The notes under the pieces were generated by a model that worked only from the letters and a program-made list of their open reading frames with translations, did no database searches and was not told the origin of the DNA. Of a DNA stretch of 64,000 nt, positions 14,692 to 29,193 are shown piece by piece. The DNA is from Himantopus leucocephalus. Taxonomy: Eukaryota > Chordata > Aves > Charadriiformes > Recurvirostridae. The position numbers were made by a program, and so were the translations under genes. How positions within the stretch are numbered: position 1 is the stretch's first letter; the number at the start of each line of letters is the position of its first letter. The DNA lies in assembly GCA_003993805.1 (NCBI GenBank), contig RSEF01000001.1:77408664-77472663 (forward strand), in the 5' to 3' direction.

Positions 14692-17600
14692 AGGAAAGGC
14701 CAAGGACAGAAGCCCTTTATTGTGAAATTTCAGAGCTTTAACTTTGAAGAGATGTATTAAAATATATCAGTCAAAATTTCTTAAAGTTAATACAAACCTT
14801 TGAGGTGCTGGTTTAGTCAAGGCAACCAGTTTGTTTTCATTTCTGTTCTACTACCTTTACTCACCAATCCGGGTGAATCCTTATGACAAGTGTGGTAACC
14901 CATTCTAAGGAAACAAATAAAATAACCATTTTGGAGGCCTCACTTCTAGGTATCTCAAGTTAGGCATAAAAAAAATAGGACTCGGCTGAGCCAACTTCAG
15001 ACAACCATATCCTAGTCTGATCTAGTTGTCTAGGCTTCCTTCAGTCAAGTGAAAGAAACAGACACTTTAGGATGGGAACCCTGGCATGCAAACTTAAACG
15101 TGCACTTGTGTTCATCAACCACACAGAGAATCCAACCTCTGCCTCCACTACAGGAAAATACAAAGCAGACTACTAAGTTCAGGCAAGATGACTCTCTCAG
15201 CTATCCCTTGCATATATGTATTTTTCTTTTTTTTTTTCCAGTTTACACACATTTAATTGAAATGTTCAAGCGTGCAGCATTTCTAAAAAGGCCTTAGAGC
15301 ATTTCAGCATGGAAATTACCCCAAAATGAAGCACTGAAACATATGTAATCAATTGCTATTTGTGAAAAGCGTTTGCTTAGCCTTAGAGTGGATATAAACA
15401 GGACCCTTCCTAATTTAGGAACAGAACAGACTTTTCCCTCTTGATGTTTAGGCTATTCAGGTGAATGGGTTATTTCAATTGTGCTGTACCCAGCTTGATG
15501 CTCACCTGTAGTTACCTCGATCCAGCACCTCTTTACAACTGTAAGTGGTCAGAAAGACAACTCAAAGTTACTGTACACCCAATTAACATCACAGAAGATG
15601 CACACAAGACCCAATCTAGAGAAATCATGAAGCAACTTGCACTATCTATATTTTTTAAATAAAGTGTTTTTCTTTAACGTTTCCTCGCAGATCACATTTA
15701 TTTCCAAGAAACACTCTTCTTACAACTTGTTTTGAAGTTTGAATTTGTTCAGCAGTGAAGGCTATTTTGCCTGAATTTATTTCTTCCGATGGTCAGTTTG
15801 ATGGTTTCTCATTTTTTCCATACAGATCTTGCAATCATTTATACAAAATCAATAGGGATGAACTAAGAATGTAGACTTTTGATACCTCCATAATTCCTAA
15901 GCTTCCCTTAAATTGTGCAAAGAACTGAATTCAAATTCCAGATAAGAATCTCTCCTTTGCATAATCGACTCCTGAATATTATTTTGTATGTCTTTAGAGG
16001 ATTTGAGGAGAGTTGGTATTTGTTCCCAGCACAAGCTTCCTTTTTAAAGCCTATCATGGTCCTCATTTCTCAAAATTCCTTGTAAGTTTTCATTAGAGAA
16101 ATTAATAGGCACAAATATCCTCTAACATACTAAGCTTTCCTACATTATTTAAAACAATATCTCCAGAATATTAAAAATGAAGATAAATTATTAAGTTATA
16201 TAACAAATCCACTTAACTGCATGGTGTATGTATTATACACATATTTAAAGTTTTAACTAATGAAAAAGACTATGGATTTGTTCAGTTCTGCTCTTCAGGA
16301 AATGGAAGAAGGAACGGTCAGCCATGCTGCTGGTAGCTGCAAAGACAGACATACAGCACTACAAATTGACAGAAGAGAAATATTTCCCCTCATTTGATCT
16401 TGCTATTCTGTCTTTCTTCACAGTCAATGGTGCAGTGAATTATATTATAATTATTTCAAAGAAGTCTCACCACCAGAAGAAGCACCAACATCATCTATCT
16501 TCCCCACACAGTGGAACACGTACTCCACAAAATTGTCTATGGAACAGAACATTTTCTTTCCATGACATTCACCTCAAACATCCCATTTTCTGAAGGTATT
16601 AGGCTTTGCAAACTAAAAACCTGCATTAAAAACATTCTCAAGCCAGACAAGTGTTGACTTCCCCCCTCTAAAAAAAAAAGCGATTGAGAAAGTCTGGTGA
16701 ACATTGAGCCCAGGACCTGAGCCTGAGAAAGGTCAAGTCTGTTCTAAATGCAGAGTCAGTGATGTTCCAACGGAGTTCAAAAATCCACATTCTCTGTTCT
16801 CCCACTCCCAATATAAATCCTGAATTATTTAGATAAGCTTTTTGGGACAAAGGTTAATGAGTCTTTAGGTCAAAAACCAATAGTAATCAGCATTATCAAA
16901 TTAATCAGTTGTTCTTTTTGTTGTGTTTCCCATTTTTCCCCTAGGAAAAAAATAAACATTGTTAATCCAAATTAAAAGAAAAGAAAACACAAACAAAACA
17001 AAAAACCTTTCCAGTGTATTTTTTCTAAGTATGAACACTATACACATACCTTACAGTCCCCATATATTCACATACGTATTTATCAGATGCTGTTTCTATT
17101 TGATTTTTCCAAATGATAATCAAGATGTTAGTTTGTTCTATACTTTGGAAAGGCATGATCTTCCCTGCCTGAGAAAACAGCTTGGTGACTAAAATAAAAA
17201 TACTGTGTTTGTAACAGAAGAGAGGCATGTGATAAAGACATGGACTGAAAGTAAATTGAATACTTATGTCTACATGCCTGAAATTAAGTAGTAAACCAAT
17301 GGTTATAGGAGTTCAGGATTCAGGGCAGTAAGTGTATTAACGACCATCACAATTAACAGACACATCCTTCACCGAACTTCTGTAATTGCTCGCATCTGCT
17401 GAGATAATTTGTTAAATGCCTACATCAAACACAACTGTATTTTCAGTTGCATCTCACTGTTCAAGAGCATTGAATTACATACTATGGGGAATGGGAGGGC
17501 ACAATATTTATTAAAGAGGCCAGGAGGTCCTGGGCAACTATACACTTCCTTGCTCTTACTCAGATCAGTGACAAGGAAATGTTGGTTGATGGTTTGTTTT

Positions 17601-20600
17601 GGGTTTTTTCCCCCCTCCAGGAAAAGCTTTCTACAGAACTACAAGGGCAATAATCTTAACACAGTGACATCCGGCAGGATTTATTTTAACTGGAACATTA
17701 TGAATTTGTAACACAGACTGTATTAGGCAAGCCATCTACTAGCACAGAACACTCGGTCATACTGATAGGGAGTTTAACTGCTCATACTTCAAGCCATTTC
17801 TTGACATTAAAGTTCAAAACCTTCTGCCTAGGGTCCTCTAGAAGGCAGAGGAAGAAGCACTACTCTGACAGGACTGGCCCCAAAATCTCCAGTTACAAAA
17901 TCATGACTTCAGTACTCACAAAAGTTTCCCAGACTATCCATTTGTGTTCATATTTCCCAGGTATTTTCCTTTTTTTTTTTTAAAGTACTTTCACAGTTTC
18001 AAGAAATAAGATGAGGAAGGGAAAAACAAACAAACAACACCAAGTGAAAACATTTTAATGGGAGCTGTAAACCTGCCATGCTGTCAAACAGGGACTTGAG
18101 GTTAGAAGGAAACAGCAAAGGCCTCTACTTCAGAAATGTAGAATTTCCGTAGTTCCCATGAAACTCCCTACAGATCTGAAAAAATTCCAGTTCCTCCCTC
18201 CCCCTAAAACCTTACATCTCTTCAGCGTAGGACTTGTTCAGATCTCCAGCAACCCACAGCAGTGCACATTCTCAAGCCTCTCAACTCCTCATTTGGAGGA
18301 CAGGCTAATCCCACACAGCAATAAACATACTTCAGCCAAAAACTGAGCTGGAGTTTTACTGCAGTTGGCTCTCCCATTTAGCAGGAGAAAGAAATAATGA
18401 GCATCCAGACTGTTTCCACTATATTCTCAGTACTCCTGCTACCGGTGCTTTGGTATCATGAAGGAGCAGGAGGAACATTAAGACACCAGAGGAATGGCAA
18501 CAAGAGAGGCAGCGCAAAGGTTAAGTGAAGAGACAAAGTAGTACACCCTCTGGTTTTAGAAGCCATGGGGCTGGAGGCCAAGACACTATGAGAAAAATAC
18601 CATGCTTGTATTGGTCCTCCACTGGTCTCTTGGGCATCATCTCCTGCCCTCCAAGCTACATGGTTCACCCTGACCCTACACAACTGTTTTCATGATTGTA
18701 TATTTAAGATGGCTTTATAATTCATAGAAGATACCTTTATACCCAGCCTTGTAGAAAAAGACTTCTCTACGCTTCTTCCTCTTGTCACTGTTCTATCAAC
18801 AGATGCTATTACTTTCCAAATTAACAAATACGTTCAGAGGTGCGTTAACACCTTCATATTGTTTCATAAGTGGCACTGGACAGAATGACTGTGCATTGGA
18901 CACACTACATTTGCTGCTTCTGTCGAAGGCAGAACTGCTCTTTTCCTTGTGTGCCAGGCAGAGATGTATGAATACTGGTCATGACATATACGTTAAAAAA
19001 AGCTATGAAACATTTGGATATTTTGTAAAAAGCTGAAGACACTAATTCTGATTTCACATTAACCACTGTAAGTTAGGAGAAACTCCAGCCATGTTACCTC
19101 AGTGCCAAAAGTAGCACTGAACTAGCATCCAACCATAAATGTCTCTCTGTCTTCTAGATGGAAGAGTTCAGGAAATATCAAACTCCTGGAAATGCACAAG
19201 TTTTGTTATGTATTTTAATAGCAAGCTTTGGGATTAGAAGCACTGAAGTATCAAACATTAAAATGCTCGCTTTGCCTCCTTTGCATCTTCAGATCAACTC
19301 TCAGCCGTGAATTGTAAAATCTCATGGAGGCATTGTAATTAGCATGCTTCCTTCCTTTCTGGAACCATGCTGATTTTTTAAAGGGAAGTGTAAGACATTC
19401 TTCCACTTACAATCGAATGTAAATTGTATAATTTATTAATTATTTCAGTAGCACTTGATATTTATTTTAATTAATCTTTAAGTCAGACATGAGCACTGGG
19501 GAGTAACAGCAGGACATCAGAAGCAGCAAAAGTTTGGGTTTTTTTTTTTTTGCTTGAGAGCATTTTTAATGAAAAAGTAGATAATGCACTTTATTTATCA
19601 TACTTTAAAAAAAGTTTGATGAAATTAAACCATGTAGAATGGATGCTTCCAACAAAAGAGAAAGCTTCTGAATGCTACAACTGTAGGAGCAGGCCAAGAA
19701 ATAAAAGCCATCAGCCCCACTTCATCTCAGCCTTCCCTGCAGAGCTGTGCAGGGCACATGGGGATTAGCAGTCTCTGCTGGCACAGGATTGGGAAACTCA
19801 ATTAGACTTTTGCTTCCTGAGGCTGTGGCTGGAAGTAGAAACTCTCCACGGCACCCAGCAGAGTTCCTGCCCTGATGCAGGCAAAGCACCTTCTTCCCCT
19901 TGTCTTCCCTATAACCAATGGATAAACCACACATATACACCAGAGCTAATCCTGCATCGGCAGAGCTCAGGCTTGTATGCAGAACTGACTAAAACACCTC
20001 CCTGGCACAAGAGAATTCATGCGGAAGATGGGTCAGCAATCCTTTCCGTGCCCTGGAGCTGACTGGTGTGAAGAGCAGATGATGGCAGTCTAGGCAAAGG
20101 GACCTACAGCCTCCTCTCCTCTCTTCATCTCCTGTCACACAATGCTGCAGCAAGCCACAGCACCAAGATCATCTTTGTCTATCCCAGGAACTTGTAGCTG
20201 AACTACAGACTAACTTTTTCCATGACACTAATAACGTGAAGTGGCAATAGGAATGCACACTATTTATTTGTTCTGGTTGTTTGTTTGTTTTTAAGTTGGG
20301 AATCATTGTTCCTCGTCAAGCTGAGCGTCAGCAACCTGACATTCTGCTGAACCTTTTATTACAACTACAAAATGGGAATTACTTTGGCCCTTGAAAACAT
20401 TGAGTACAAGATTCTCAATTTTTAACTAATTTTTTTTCACCTAGTCCTATGAGTTATTCCTTACCAAGATGCTCTAGGTTTTACATGAACACAGGCCAGT
20501 ATTCACTGCTTTATTTGTCTGCATTTGGCCCCTACAGATACCAGAAGTATATCAACATAAAGGCCGTATTTCTGGGAGGACACAGGCCCTCTTTTGTTAA

Positions 20601-21157
20601 AGAAATCTGAATCAGATTAAAATAGCAGACAGATTTGTCTAAAAATAGTATGGTTTTCAGCGTTTGGATTTTTTTAAGATAACAATAAATCTGCTTAAAT
20701 ATTTTGGCTGTCCACGGCCCTAAATAAATCACTTAGTGTTGTGTTTCATTTTCCTCCATCCATCAAATTGCAGCTGGAATAAGAGGAAGAAAAGAGGAAA
20801 AGCAATTTTGGCATGACTTCTGTGCCAGAATCATTCAGGACCATGCTTGGCCCATAACATGGCTAGGGGCAGCTCTGTGTTTGCTTGGGACACTAGCTTG
20901 CAGGAAGGGTGCACTGTGCTCAGCTCATCAGTTTCCCACCCTCCATCCCCCTTTCCTTCCCTGTGCCCACACACTGTTATGCCCAGATCTGGAAGCAAGA
21001 CAGGCACAGAATCTTTATCCAACTTTCCTTTGAGTTGCGCAGAGGGCAACTAATCTGTGTATACTGCCATCAAAATGTAAAACACACTTCCACACGACCA
21101 GAAAAAAGAAAAAGCCACAATTCGTATCCTTTGCAGTCTCAGGCTGTGCTGTCACTT

Positions 21158-21184
21158 AAAAAAAAAAAAAAAAAAAAAAANAAA
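21158..21184 (+). repeat. Poly-A tract with an N
   Basis: Twenty-three As, an N at 21181 and three more As. It has no clear retrocopy sequence immediately upstream, so it is listed only as a homopolymer. Confidence 0.95.
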
Positions 21185-24100
21185 TTGTTCTCATTCCAGC
21201 TATTTTAACTTACTTAAAATAAACTCAGAGTTAACAAGACAATTTGAAATTTGTGCATGTGAAGTAAAACCCACATTGCTCCCTAATATTTACAACATCG
21301 CACGAGATACTTAAGATATTTTCTCTACAAGCTAAAATAGGAGAAGAAAACCACCTTTTCTTTGAACAGAGATGAGCTCAGATGGCTGACCTTCCAAACA
21401 TCTTTTCAGATGTGACCGACGACAACATGACACAGATCTGCAAGTCCGCTCACAGCCGAGCCCTGTATCTCTCTACATATTGCCTGGCAGCCCCATCCTT
21501 ACTGTTACTCCTTGATCAAGGGGAAGCAGTTCCTCCAGGCCTTTCACACGTGTCCCACTGGGGAAAGTCTCAAAAACATGGAGTCTAGGTGTACTCAAGC
21601 TATATTATGACTCACATGCGGGAACTCCATGGCACACAGTGATTAGGCAGCTAGTAGAGGGTCCCTTGTTTCCTGACCCTCATCCTAATAGTAGCATTTC
21701 TTTTTTAGGCAGGAACTACTTCTCAACATTTTACACAGCTTCAGATACTAAATACATCTACCACTCGCACAGCTCTATCTCTCCAGAAGCTGCCCACCAA
21801 AGGAACGCATAACCTAAGATTTTACCATCTTTTTTACACTGCACTGAAGTCTTTAAAGTAATTGGAGACACATGCTTAAACTTCATAGAGGTTGCTCTAC
21901 AAATCCCACCCCTTCTTTTTCTAATCAGTGCATGGAGAAATGCAGTGGAGAAAGAAGCCGCTTTTCACAGGCAGGCAGTAAAAATGACACTTTCAAGGTC
22001 ACAGTCCAGATAAGAAGTTACAGAGCACAAACAACATAACTTTCCTTTTCATAATTGTTTTCTGAATCTGTCTGGTCACTCTGAGTTCATGTCATCATTT
22101 CCCTTCTTTATATGCCTTGCTGCTTTGCACATTTCAGTGAATCTTCACATGCAATATCAAATACAGACAATATAATGGGAATTAGAGCTCTTTGAAAGCC
22201 TATGCCCTGAATTCAATTAGCAGTATCAAGAATACAGTAGTTAGCAGTAAGTCCAAAACACATAATAGGATTACTTGAGAGTTTAGTGTTGAAGAAAGTC
22301 CTACCCAAAAACCTTCTTTTTTGCTTTCTCCTCCCTAGAAGTGAGTATATAATGTAACTGGTTTTATTTTGAAGTCTAGCTTATTTCAGCACAGAAAGTG
22401 GCATTTAGGTTGGTGCAGAAGAGACATCAATGGGATGCCCATTACCTCCATCTGCCTCATCACATAGCAGTTCTACGTGCACTGAAACTAGATCCAGCTG
22501 CAACAGCAGGCATTAGCAAGTGTTGCAAAACTCAGCCACACTTGGGAGTGATCATGTATGTCTGTACTCCTCAGCATCTAAAGCATCCAATTCAGACAGG
22601 TCCCATCAACACCACACGGCATTTGACCTGGGTCTCCCATGGACCTTGCCTTGGAATAACAAGAGCACTGTCACAGCCTTCCACTGCCTGATGCCAAGAG
22701 CAAGTGCTTTATGGTCTGATGAGGTGGAGACATTTGAGGATCTAGGATCTTCAAGGACAGTATTAGAGGGTTTTATAAAACAGAGGAAGCCAAACCTGTA
22801 ACAGTCTTATCCATACTACCAGCAGAGACTGCACCTTGGAGTAAAGTATCTCCAGAACCGTATCTTTGGTTAGTCTTTGAAAGATCTACTTCACTCCAAA
22901 GAAAGTCCAAGAGCATGGTGACAAACAAATATCATGAACAATCAAAAAATTCAGTGTCTATAGTTCAAAATACAAATATTATAAATTCTGCTAATAAAGA
23001 TTAACTTTGTGTATTTGCTGCCACTCTCATCTCAGGAGACATTCTCTACCCAGAAACATGAGGGAAAGGGGGAGAACAAAATTTAATACTCTGCCACTAT
23101 ATGAAGAGTTCCTTCTAAGTCTGAAATTATGACTCCCAAACTTACAAGCAATCAGTTCCAGACACAAAACTCCAGAACACTGGAGCCACTCACCAAACTG
23201 GAGTCAATCCCAGGAGAAATGTGGAGCTACAGTGTGGAGCACAGCTCGAGAGAAGCAAGTTTTAGGTAACTGCTCCAGGAATCGGCTCGAACAAACCCAA
23301 CTGCATCTAGCACAGCCCTGATCTGAGCTAGAAGAAAGCCGAGCTCATGAAAAGCACATAGCCAGGCACATAACTACCACACGTGCAAATGGTCACTATT
23401 TAGTTTAGAGTAGCCAGCTTTCCCCATCTCCTTTGTACTGCTCTGGCTTCAGCAAAACACAATGTTAGAGGTGGGTTCTGTAGGTACTATATTGCCAGAG
23501 AATGCCTTTACTATATCTAGGAACTTCCAGAGTGAGTGAGTGTGTGTGTCAGATGCTATTGCATGTTTGGTATACAGGAGAGTCAGGCTTTCTCTGGTAG
23601 AAATCTCCACTAAACTTTGACGCACTGAAGGAAAATCGAGCTCTCTGGCTGGAAAGAATTTGTAAAGCTCTGCAGTATTAGCACACTAGAAGGGGCAAAA
23701 AGCTTTGATGTAATTATTACCAGTAGGTGGTATGCATTAACTGCGATTTTCAAACCAGCAGGTTATTCAGCAGCTTTAGAAACAATAAAACCCTCAAGAT
23801 TTGAGGCAAAAAAAAAAAAGTTTTAAAAAAATCACTAACAAATCTTATGCATTCATGATAAATTGCAATTATAAGCAGGCATTCATGCTGGGAATAATTA
23901 GCAACATACCTCAACATTATTGAATGTCAATGAAGACAAGAATACTCTTCATGAAAGAACAATACAGAGGAGGTGGCCAAGTTGTATTTAAAAGGAGGCA
24001 TGAGCGATTTTGTTAATTGCAGAAAAAATGACAGCTATAAATAGAATGGGCACGGTTTGTAAAATTTCTTCAAAACCAGGAACCACACAGACTGAAGTGC

Positions 24101-25424
24101 AGTAACTTTTTTCTAAAGATTTTTAAGAGAGGCTAGCATGCTTGCTGGACTTTTTTTTTTTTAATTACTTCTCAATAACAAGATGTTGTTACTCTAAATT
24201 AGATCTTCAGTGAATGAGTATTTTGAGTTCTGTTATCCACAAGAATCTCCTGAGACTGTAAAGTGTACATCTAAGAGAAACATTAACTTAACATAAAAGG
24301 TAGACCTAAGAAGTAGTAACATGAATACAAAATGTACATCTCGATGCTATATGGGCTGATAAAACTAGCTAGCCTGCTCAGTTCCTGTTAAGTACAGCAA
24401 CAAAAAAAAAAAAAACCCCCAANAGTTTGGACTGTTGCTCCCCTACTTGCTGTAACACAAAACTCAAGTTTTATTTCTTAAGTATGCTCTACTAAATACA
24501 ATAATTTCTTACCAAAGTTGTCCGTGACAGTGTCTCAACAGTGGTTTAGGTTGGGCTTTCCCACCCCCCCAAATAATCCTGTTGGTTTTATTTAATGAAA
24601 ATGGCAGAAGACTTCTTTAAACAAGACTGCAAGAAGTTGAAGCAAAGAAAAATCCATACAAATATGTAAAATCCCAAATCTGTAGCAACTTAAATGCCTT
24701 TAAAATCTGACTCAAAATTAATTGTCTCTGGCTAACTGGGAGCCTGAGGAGAAGCCAGAGATTTTAATTCCGACCTGTTAACATCTAAGCTTATGCTGCT
24801 GTAACTCAGCTGGCAAATCTAAACTGAGAAAAACTAGAACAATACCTAGCTATAGGCAAATGCCTATGTGAAGACAGGAATACTTTTAATGAAGTAGAAA
24901 AGGCAGATTGTTCAGTACATTTTTCTTGTATGCTTGGAGAGAAGCAGGATGACAGGCTTGTATCACAACAAGATGATGAAGTACTTTCCAGTCCATTAGT
25001 AACTAAGGAATATGTTAAACAAGATCTACAAGAAATAAACACTCTTAAAATTAGTATACTTTGATAACTCATAGTGAATATTTGAAATATATTTGCAGAT
25101 GATTTCTCTGGCCTACCCCCATCCAAATCCAATATAATTTATGCCCTGAATATATTTTACATGAATGGAAGAAACCCAAAAGTCTACCTATATTCCAAAA
25201 GGGTAGCCAGATGCAAGCATAAAACCTGCACTAAAAAAATCCACCTCACTGGGATGAATTTCAATCCTGAACAAAGTAACAAGACGAGGTTAATAAATAA
25301 AGGCTTAAATAATTGGCACTAGCTATATACCTGTCAAAAGAAGACTATGTTGACCAGGGAGGGGGGGAAATGTAGTTCTGGTTTCATTGTGGCTTCTACA
25401 ACGAGATTCATGCAACAATAGATG

Positions 25425-26024
25425 AAAAGCTAGTCATGAGACGGTACTGTGCACTTGCAGCCCAGGTGGCCAGCCAGCCACATCCAGGGCTGCACCAAAA
25501 GAGGCATGACCAGGAGGTCAAGGGAGGTGTTATCTTCCCCCTCTACTCCAGTGAGACCCCACCTGGAGCACTCAGCACAGGAAAGACATGGACCGAAGAG
25601 CTGGCGCACCACCTCCCCTATGAGGACAGGCTGAGAGAGTTGGGGTTATTCAGCCTGGTGAAGAGAAGGCTCCGGGAAGACCTTATTGCAGCTGTCCAGT
25701 ATTTAAAAGGGGGCTTACAAGAAATATGGGGACAAATGTTTTAGCAGGGCCTGTTGCAACAGGACAAGAGGTAATGGTTTGAAACTACCAAAGGTTAGAT
25801 TCAGACTAGGTATAAGGAAGAAATTTTTTTACAATGAGGGTGGTGAAACATTGGAGCAGGTTGCCCAGAGAGGTGATAGACACCCCATTCCTGGAAACAT
25901 TCGAGATCAGGTTGGATGGGGCTCCAAGTAACCTGATCTAGTCAAAGATGTCCTGGCTCACTGCAGGGGGAGTTGGATTAGATGACCTTTAAAGGTCCAA
26001 CCCAAACTATTCTATGATTCTGTA
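25425..26024 (+). mobile_element. CR1 LINE fragment, 3' end of ORF2 and 3' UTR
   Basis: Typical CR1 signatures run in order: GCAGCCCAGGTGGCCA, GAGACCCCACCTGGAGCA, CTATGAGGACAGGCTGAGAG, CAGCCTGGTGAAGAGAAGGC, GAGGGTGGTGAAACATTGGA and the CR1 terminus near 25970-26023 (GGTCCAACCCAAACTATTCT). It is 5'-truncated, as usual for CR1. A short internal deletion after GGAGCACTCAGCAC removes the segment where the family has 'tgcgtccagttctggagc'. The open frame at 25436-25744 is residual reverse-transcriptase sequence, not a host gene. Confidence 0.9.
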
Positions 26025-26655
26025 ATTTAAACTGAATATCCTTTATTTCCATATCACATTTGAACTAGTATCCCATGATATTCTGATCAGCACTCTTTAA
26101 AAAGAATAATATCTTTTTAAAATATTGTATTTTAATTAAGAATATTTTAAGAGATATTTAAATACTTACAAAGAACTTTGAAGAAATAGGAAATTGTACT
26201 CAGAAGAACCATGAGCTGAAAAAAAACCTCTTTTAGCAAAACTCTTAAGAGTTTGAAGTCTTTTTAGATTATCATCTTCATTCTACAACACACTATGTAA
26301 ATACTTACACAGACAGAATTTACTGTGTGCTAAGCTGACCTTTAACAAAGGCTTTGTTTACATCAACGAGCAGCACAGCCCCACTAGGAAAGGATCTGTA
26401 GGGCCTGATGCCCACCCATTATGGCCTTGCAGGGGAAAGGAGGTAAAGGAGGAGGTATTTCAGCCCAGCCATAGCCTGCTTTCCCGGCCCAAAAATGCCT
26501 CTCGGCAGCTGGAGCGTGTTAGCCACGCTCCTGCTCCCGGAACGCATCTGCTGGTGGAGGTTCACTCCAAAGGAATCTGCTCACCGGGTCCAGGACCTTC
26601 TGATGCGAATGGCAGTGGGTTGGGGGGAGGACGACAAAGAGCAGGGGAGGAGGAG

Positions 26656-26703
26656 AAAATAAAAATAAAAAAAAATAAAAATAAAAAATAAAAATAAAAA
26701 TAA
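26656..26703 (+). repeat. (AAAAAT)n-type microsatellite
   Basis: About 48 bases of A-runs separated by single Ts (AAATAAAAATAAAA pattern). Simple AT-rich repeat with no coding meaning; the - strand open frame of Phe/Ile/Leu over it is an artefact. Confidence 0.95.
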
Positions 26704-27639
26704 TCAGCAAACCTGCTTCAAAGCACACTCCCATCTCAACTGTCAAGCTAACGCAGAAGCATCCAAAATCCTCCTAATAATCGAGTGCTGGAAGCTGAAG
26801 TCTGTCAGTTTCAGACTGAAGTGAATGCATAATTATTATTATTTTTAAACTGTAAAGCAGATTTATTTACTTGAACCAAGCACATAAGAAGTCAAGACCT
26901 CCATTTCTGGCCATCTCAAAGCCTAGGCAGAGAGCCTTTCTGGCAGATAGGAATAGCTTTGAGTAAAGCCAAGGTTAACAGAAGTCACAGGACCTAATAA
27001 GACAGGTAAACAGTGTCAAATTGAGGGGACTATAGTATGATCTATAAACTACACCTGGATTAAACTACACAAACCAAAGGACCCTTTCTGGTTTTACATG
27101 CCCTGCAGTTATGAAAGCTCTCATAGGACTGATACTAAACAACCGCAAATCCAATTGATTTTGACAGAAAGGGGTGCCACTCAATACCACAGACAGCAAG
27201 ATGAAAAACATAATTGACTTTGGGCAAGTTACACTTTATAGTTTTACAGTACAAAAGTGACACGTGCAAGCCATTGTAAAAGCAAAAGAAAAATGAAATC
27301 TACAATATTATAATTTAAACTAATATATTTGGACATATTTTTAATCACTAGAAATTGGAAAGCCTAAATAATTCATATTAACACATTCCTTTAAAAAATA
27401 CAGGAGCACTTTAACTGTCAGTATTCCAAGAGCCACTTGATATATCAAGATTACTCATTGAAAATGCTACATCAACGGGTACTCATAATAGCCATAATAT
27501 GACATCAAAATACTTATATTAATTCATATTGTATTAAATGCATTGGCAGGAATTACTTTGAAAGGTTACACACAAAGGAGGTACACATGGAGAGAGCACA
27601 GAATCCTCTTCTCAAGATGGCAAAATTCAGGTGGCAAAT

Positions 27640-27886
27640 TGATTTTAAACTGAAAGAGGGTAGATTTAGATTAGATATTAGGAAGACATTCTTTACTGTG
27701 AGGGTGGTGAGGCACTGGAACAGGTTGCCCAGAGAAGCTGTGGATGCCCCATCCCTGGAGGTGTTCAGGGCCAGGCTGGACAGGGCTTTGAGCAACCTGG
27801 TCTAGTGGGAGGTGTCCCTGCCTGTGGCAGGGGGGTTGGAACTCGATGATCTTCAAGGTCCCTTCCAACCTAAACCATTCTATGAT
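27640..27886 (+). mobile_element. CR1 LINE, short 3' fragment
   Basis: About 250 bp of the CR1 3' end: AAACTGAAAGAGGGTAGATT, GAGGGTGGTGAGGCACTGGA, CAGGTTGCCCAGAGAAGC and the terminal segment TCCAACCTAAACCATTCTAT. It is closer to its family consensus than the 25.4-kb copy, suggesting a younger insertion. The open frames at 27553-27895 on both strands derive from it. Confidence 0.9.
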
Positions 27887-29100
27887 ATATACCACTTATC
27901 TGCATTTCTGTCTAACATCAGCAACACTACAATCACAAATCCAAGCTCTGCACATGTGTATTATGAAAAAGAGAGATGGCATTCATGGGAAAGCAAAATA
28001 GCACTGACTTCTTAAGTTTAATTATCTCCCTTGAAGAAAACTTGAGGATGTCTGTCTTCACTCCTAAACTATGATGACACTTCAGCTTTACTCATGTGGT
28101 GTCCCTGCTCATAAACAGTTTCAGCAGGAAGCTCATGAGACCCTATTGTCCTCATTGTACCTATTCATAAGAACGTGGCAAACAATTGGATGAATGGCAC
28201 ATAAGGGGATGAGTCATTACGAACTGCTAAAACGAGGCCTTTTACAGGATAACTGAACGAATAAAGTTTTCTGATCATGTAAACCAGCTTCTTATGGCTC
28301 ACCCACATCTGTAACAGCATACAGGACATATCTAAGTTTTTTTACAACACACCTCCAGATTAGTATCTTCACTTACACACAACTAACTATACATTATCTT
28401 TCTTTGAAGAAGCAGAAAAATTTCAGTCAATAAGTTTAAGCACAAAAACATTCTGCTATGAGACTCTCTACACCATAAGCTCGCTGTTGTCCGAAAGATG
28501 TAGACATTCTTTTACTAAAGAGAGTTAAGTAACCCTTGGATGTTCTACTACTGCAAGAGCATAGAAACACAGCTGAGGTTAACAGGTCGTTAAATTGAGT
28601 ACTTCCATACATTCTAGCGGTTTTGTTTGTTTTCCCAAACGGGGGAGGGGAAGGGATTTTAGAAGATTTTGTTGTTTCTGGTGGGTTATTTCTTGGTTTT
28701 GTTTTTGCCATTTTTTTCCCCTAAGACGTGGATATTACCAGAAAACAAACTTCACCGTTTGTACTACAGAGCTGAGCTATGCACACACAGCAAAACAATA
28801 ACATAGAACACAGCGGATCAATGGATTTGATTCATTGACCTGTATGCACGCATGGACCAGTTTTACTACACGTTTGCAACCTCTTTTTTTTTTTATGCAA
28901 CGGGAAAGAGATCCCAGTTCCCAAAGAGACTACGTGACTCAACACAAAAGGGAAGCAGGATCCCACAACGTGAACTTACGACCATACCTTACCACAACTG
29001 GAAAAGTAAGAGCAAGTCACTTAACTTCCTCTAAATGCGAGCACATCAACAGATACCAAACACTTCCAGTTTCTGACACTGGCTCTTGAGAGTACCCAAA

Positions 29101-29142
29101 ATAATAATAAAAAAAAAAAAAAAAAAAAAAAAAAAGAGAGAG
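29101..29142 (+). repeat. (ATA)n / poly-A / (GA)n simple repeat
   Basis: ATAATAATAA leads into about 27 As and then a short GAGAGA run. On the - strand it is a pyrimidine tract about 55 bases into the intron after the possible start exon at 29194-29310. Confidence 0.95.
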
Positions 29143-29193
29143 AAAATTCACATCTGCAAGGTGAGACACTAAACAGAAAAGTTTGAAACCAAC

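Larger units (their letters stand above)
10046..25424. other. Non-coding region with only simple repeats
   Basis: About 15 kb without a recognisable gene. It contains the poly-G tract at 14657, the poly-A tract at 21158, a poly-A/N patch near 24402-24423 and an open region on both strands at 24806-25132. If a PIK3C2G-like gene starts at 29.3 kb, this would be its intron. Confidence 0.55.

Noticed and set aside
25436..25744. 102-codon + strand frame with conserved-looking protein
   Set aside because: It is CR1 reverse-transcriptase C-terminal sequence within a truncated element, not a host gene.
28436..28711. 91-codon - strand frame just downstream of the possible start exon at 29194-29310
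   Set aside because: Low-complexity Lys/Thr/Pro start, weak acceptor and no donor before the stop; not convincing as a second exon.
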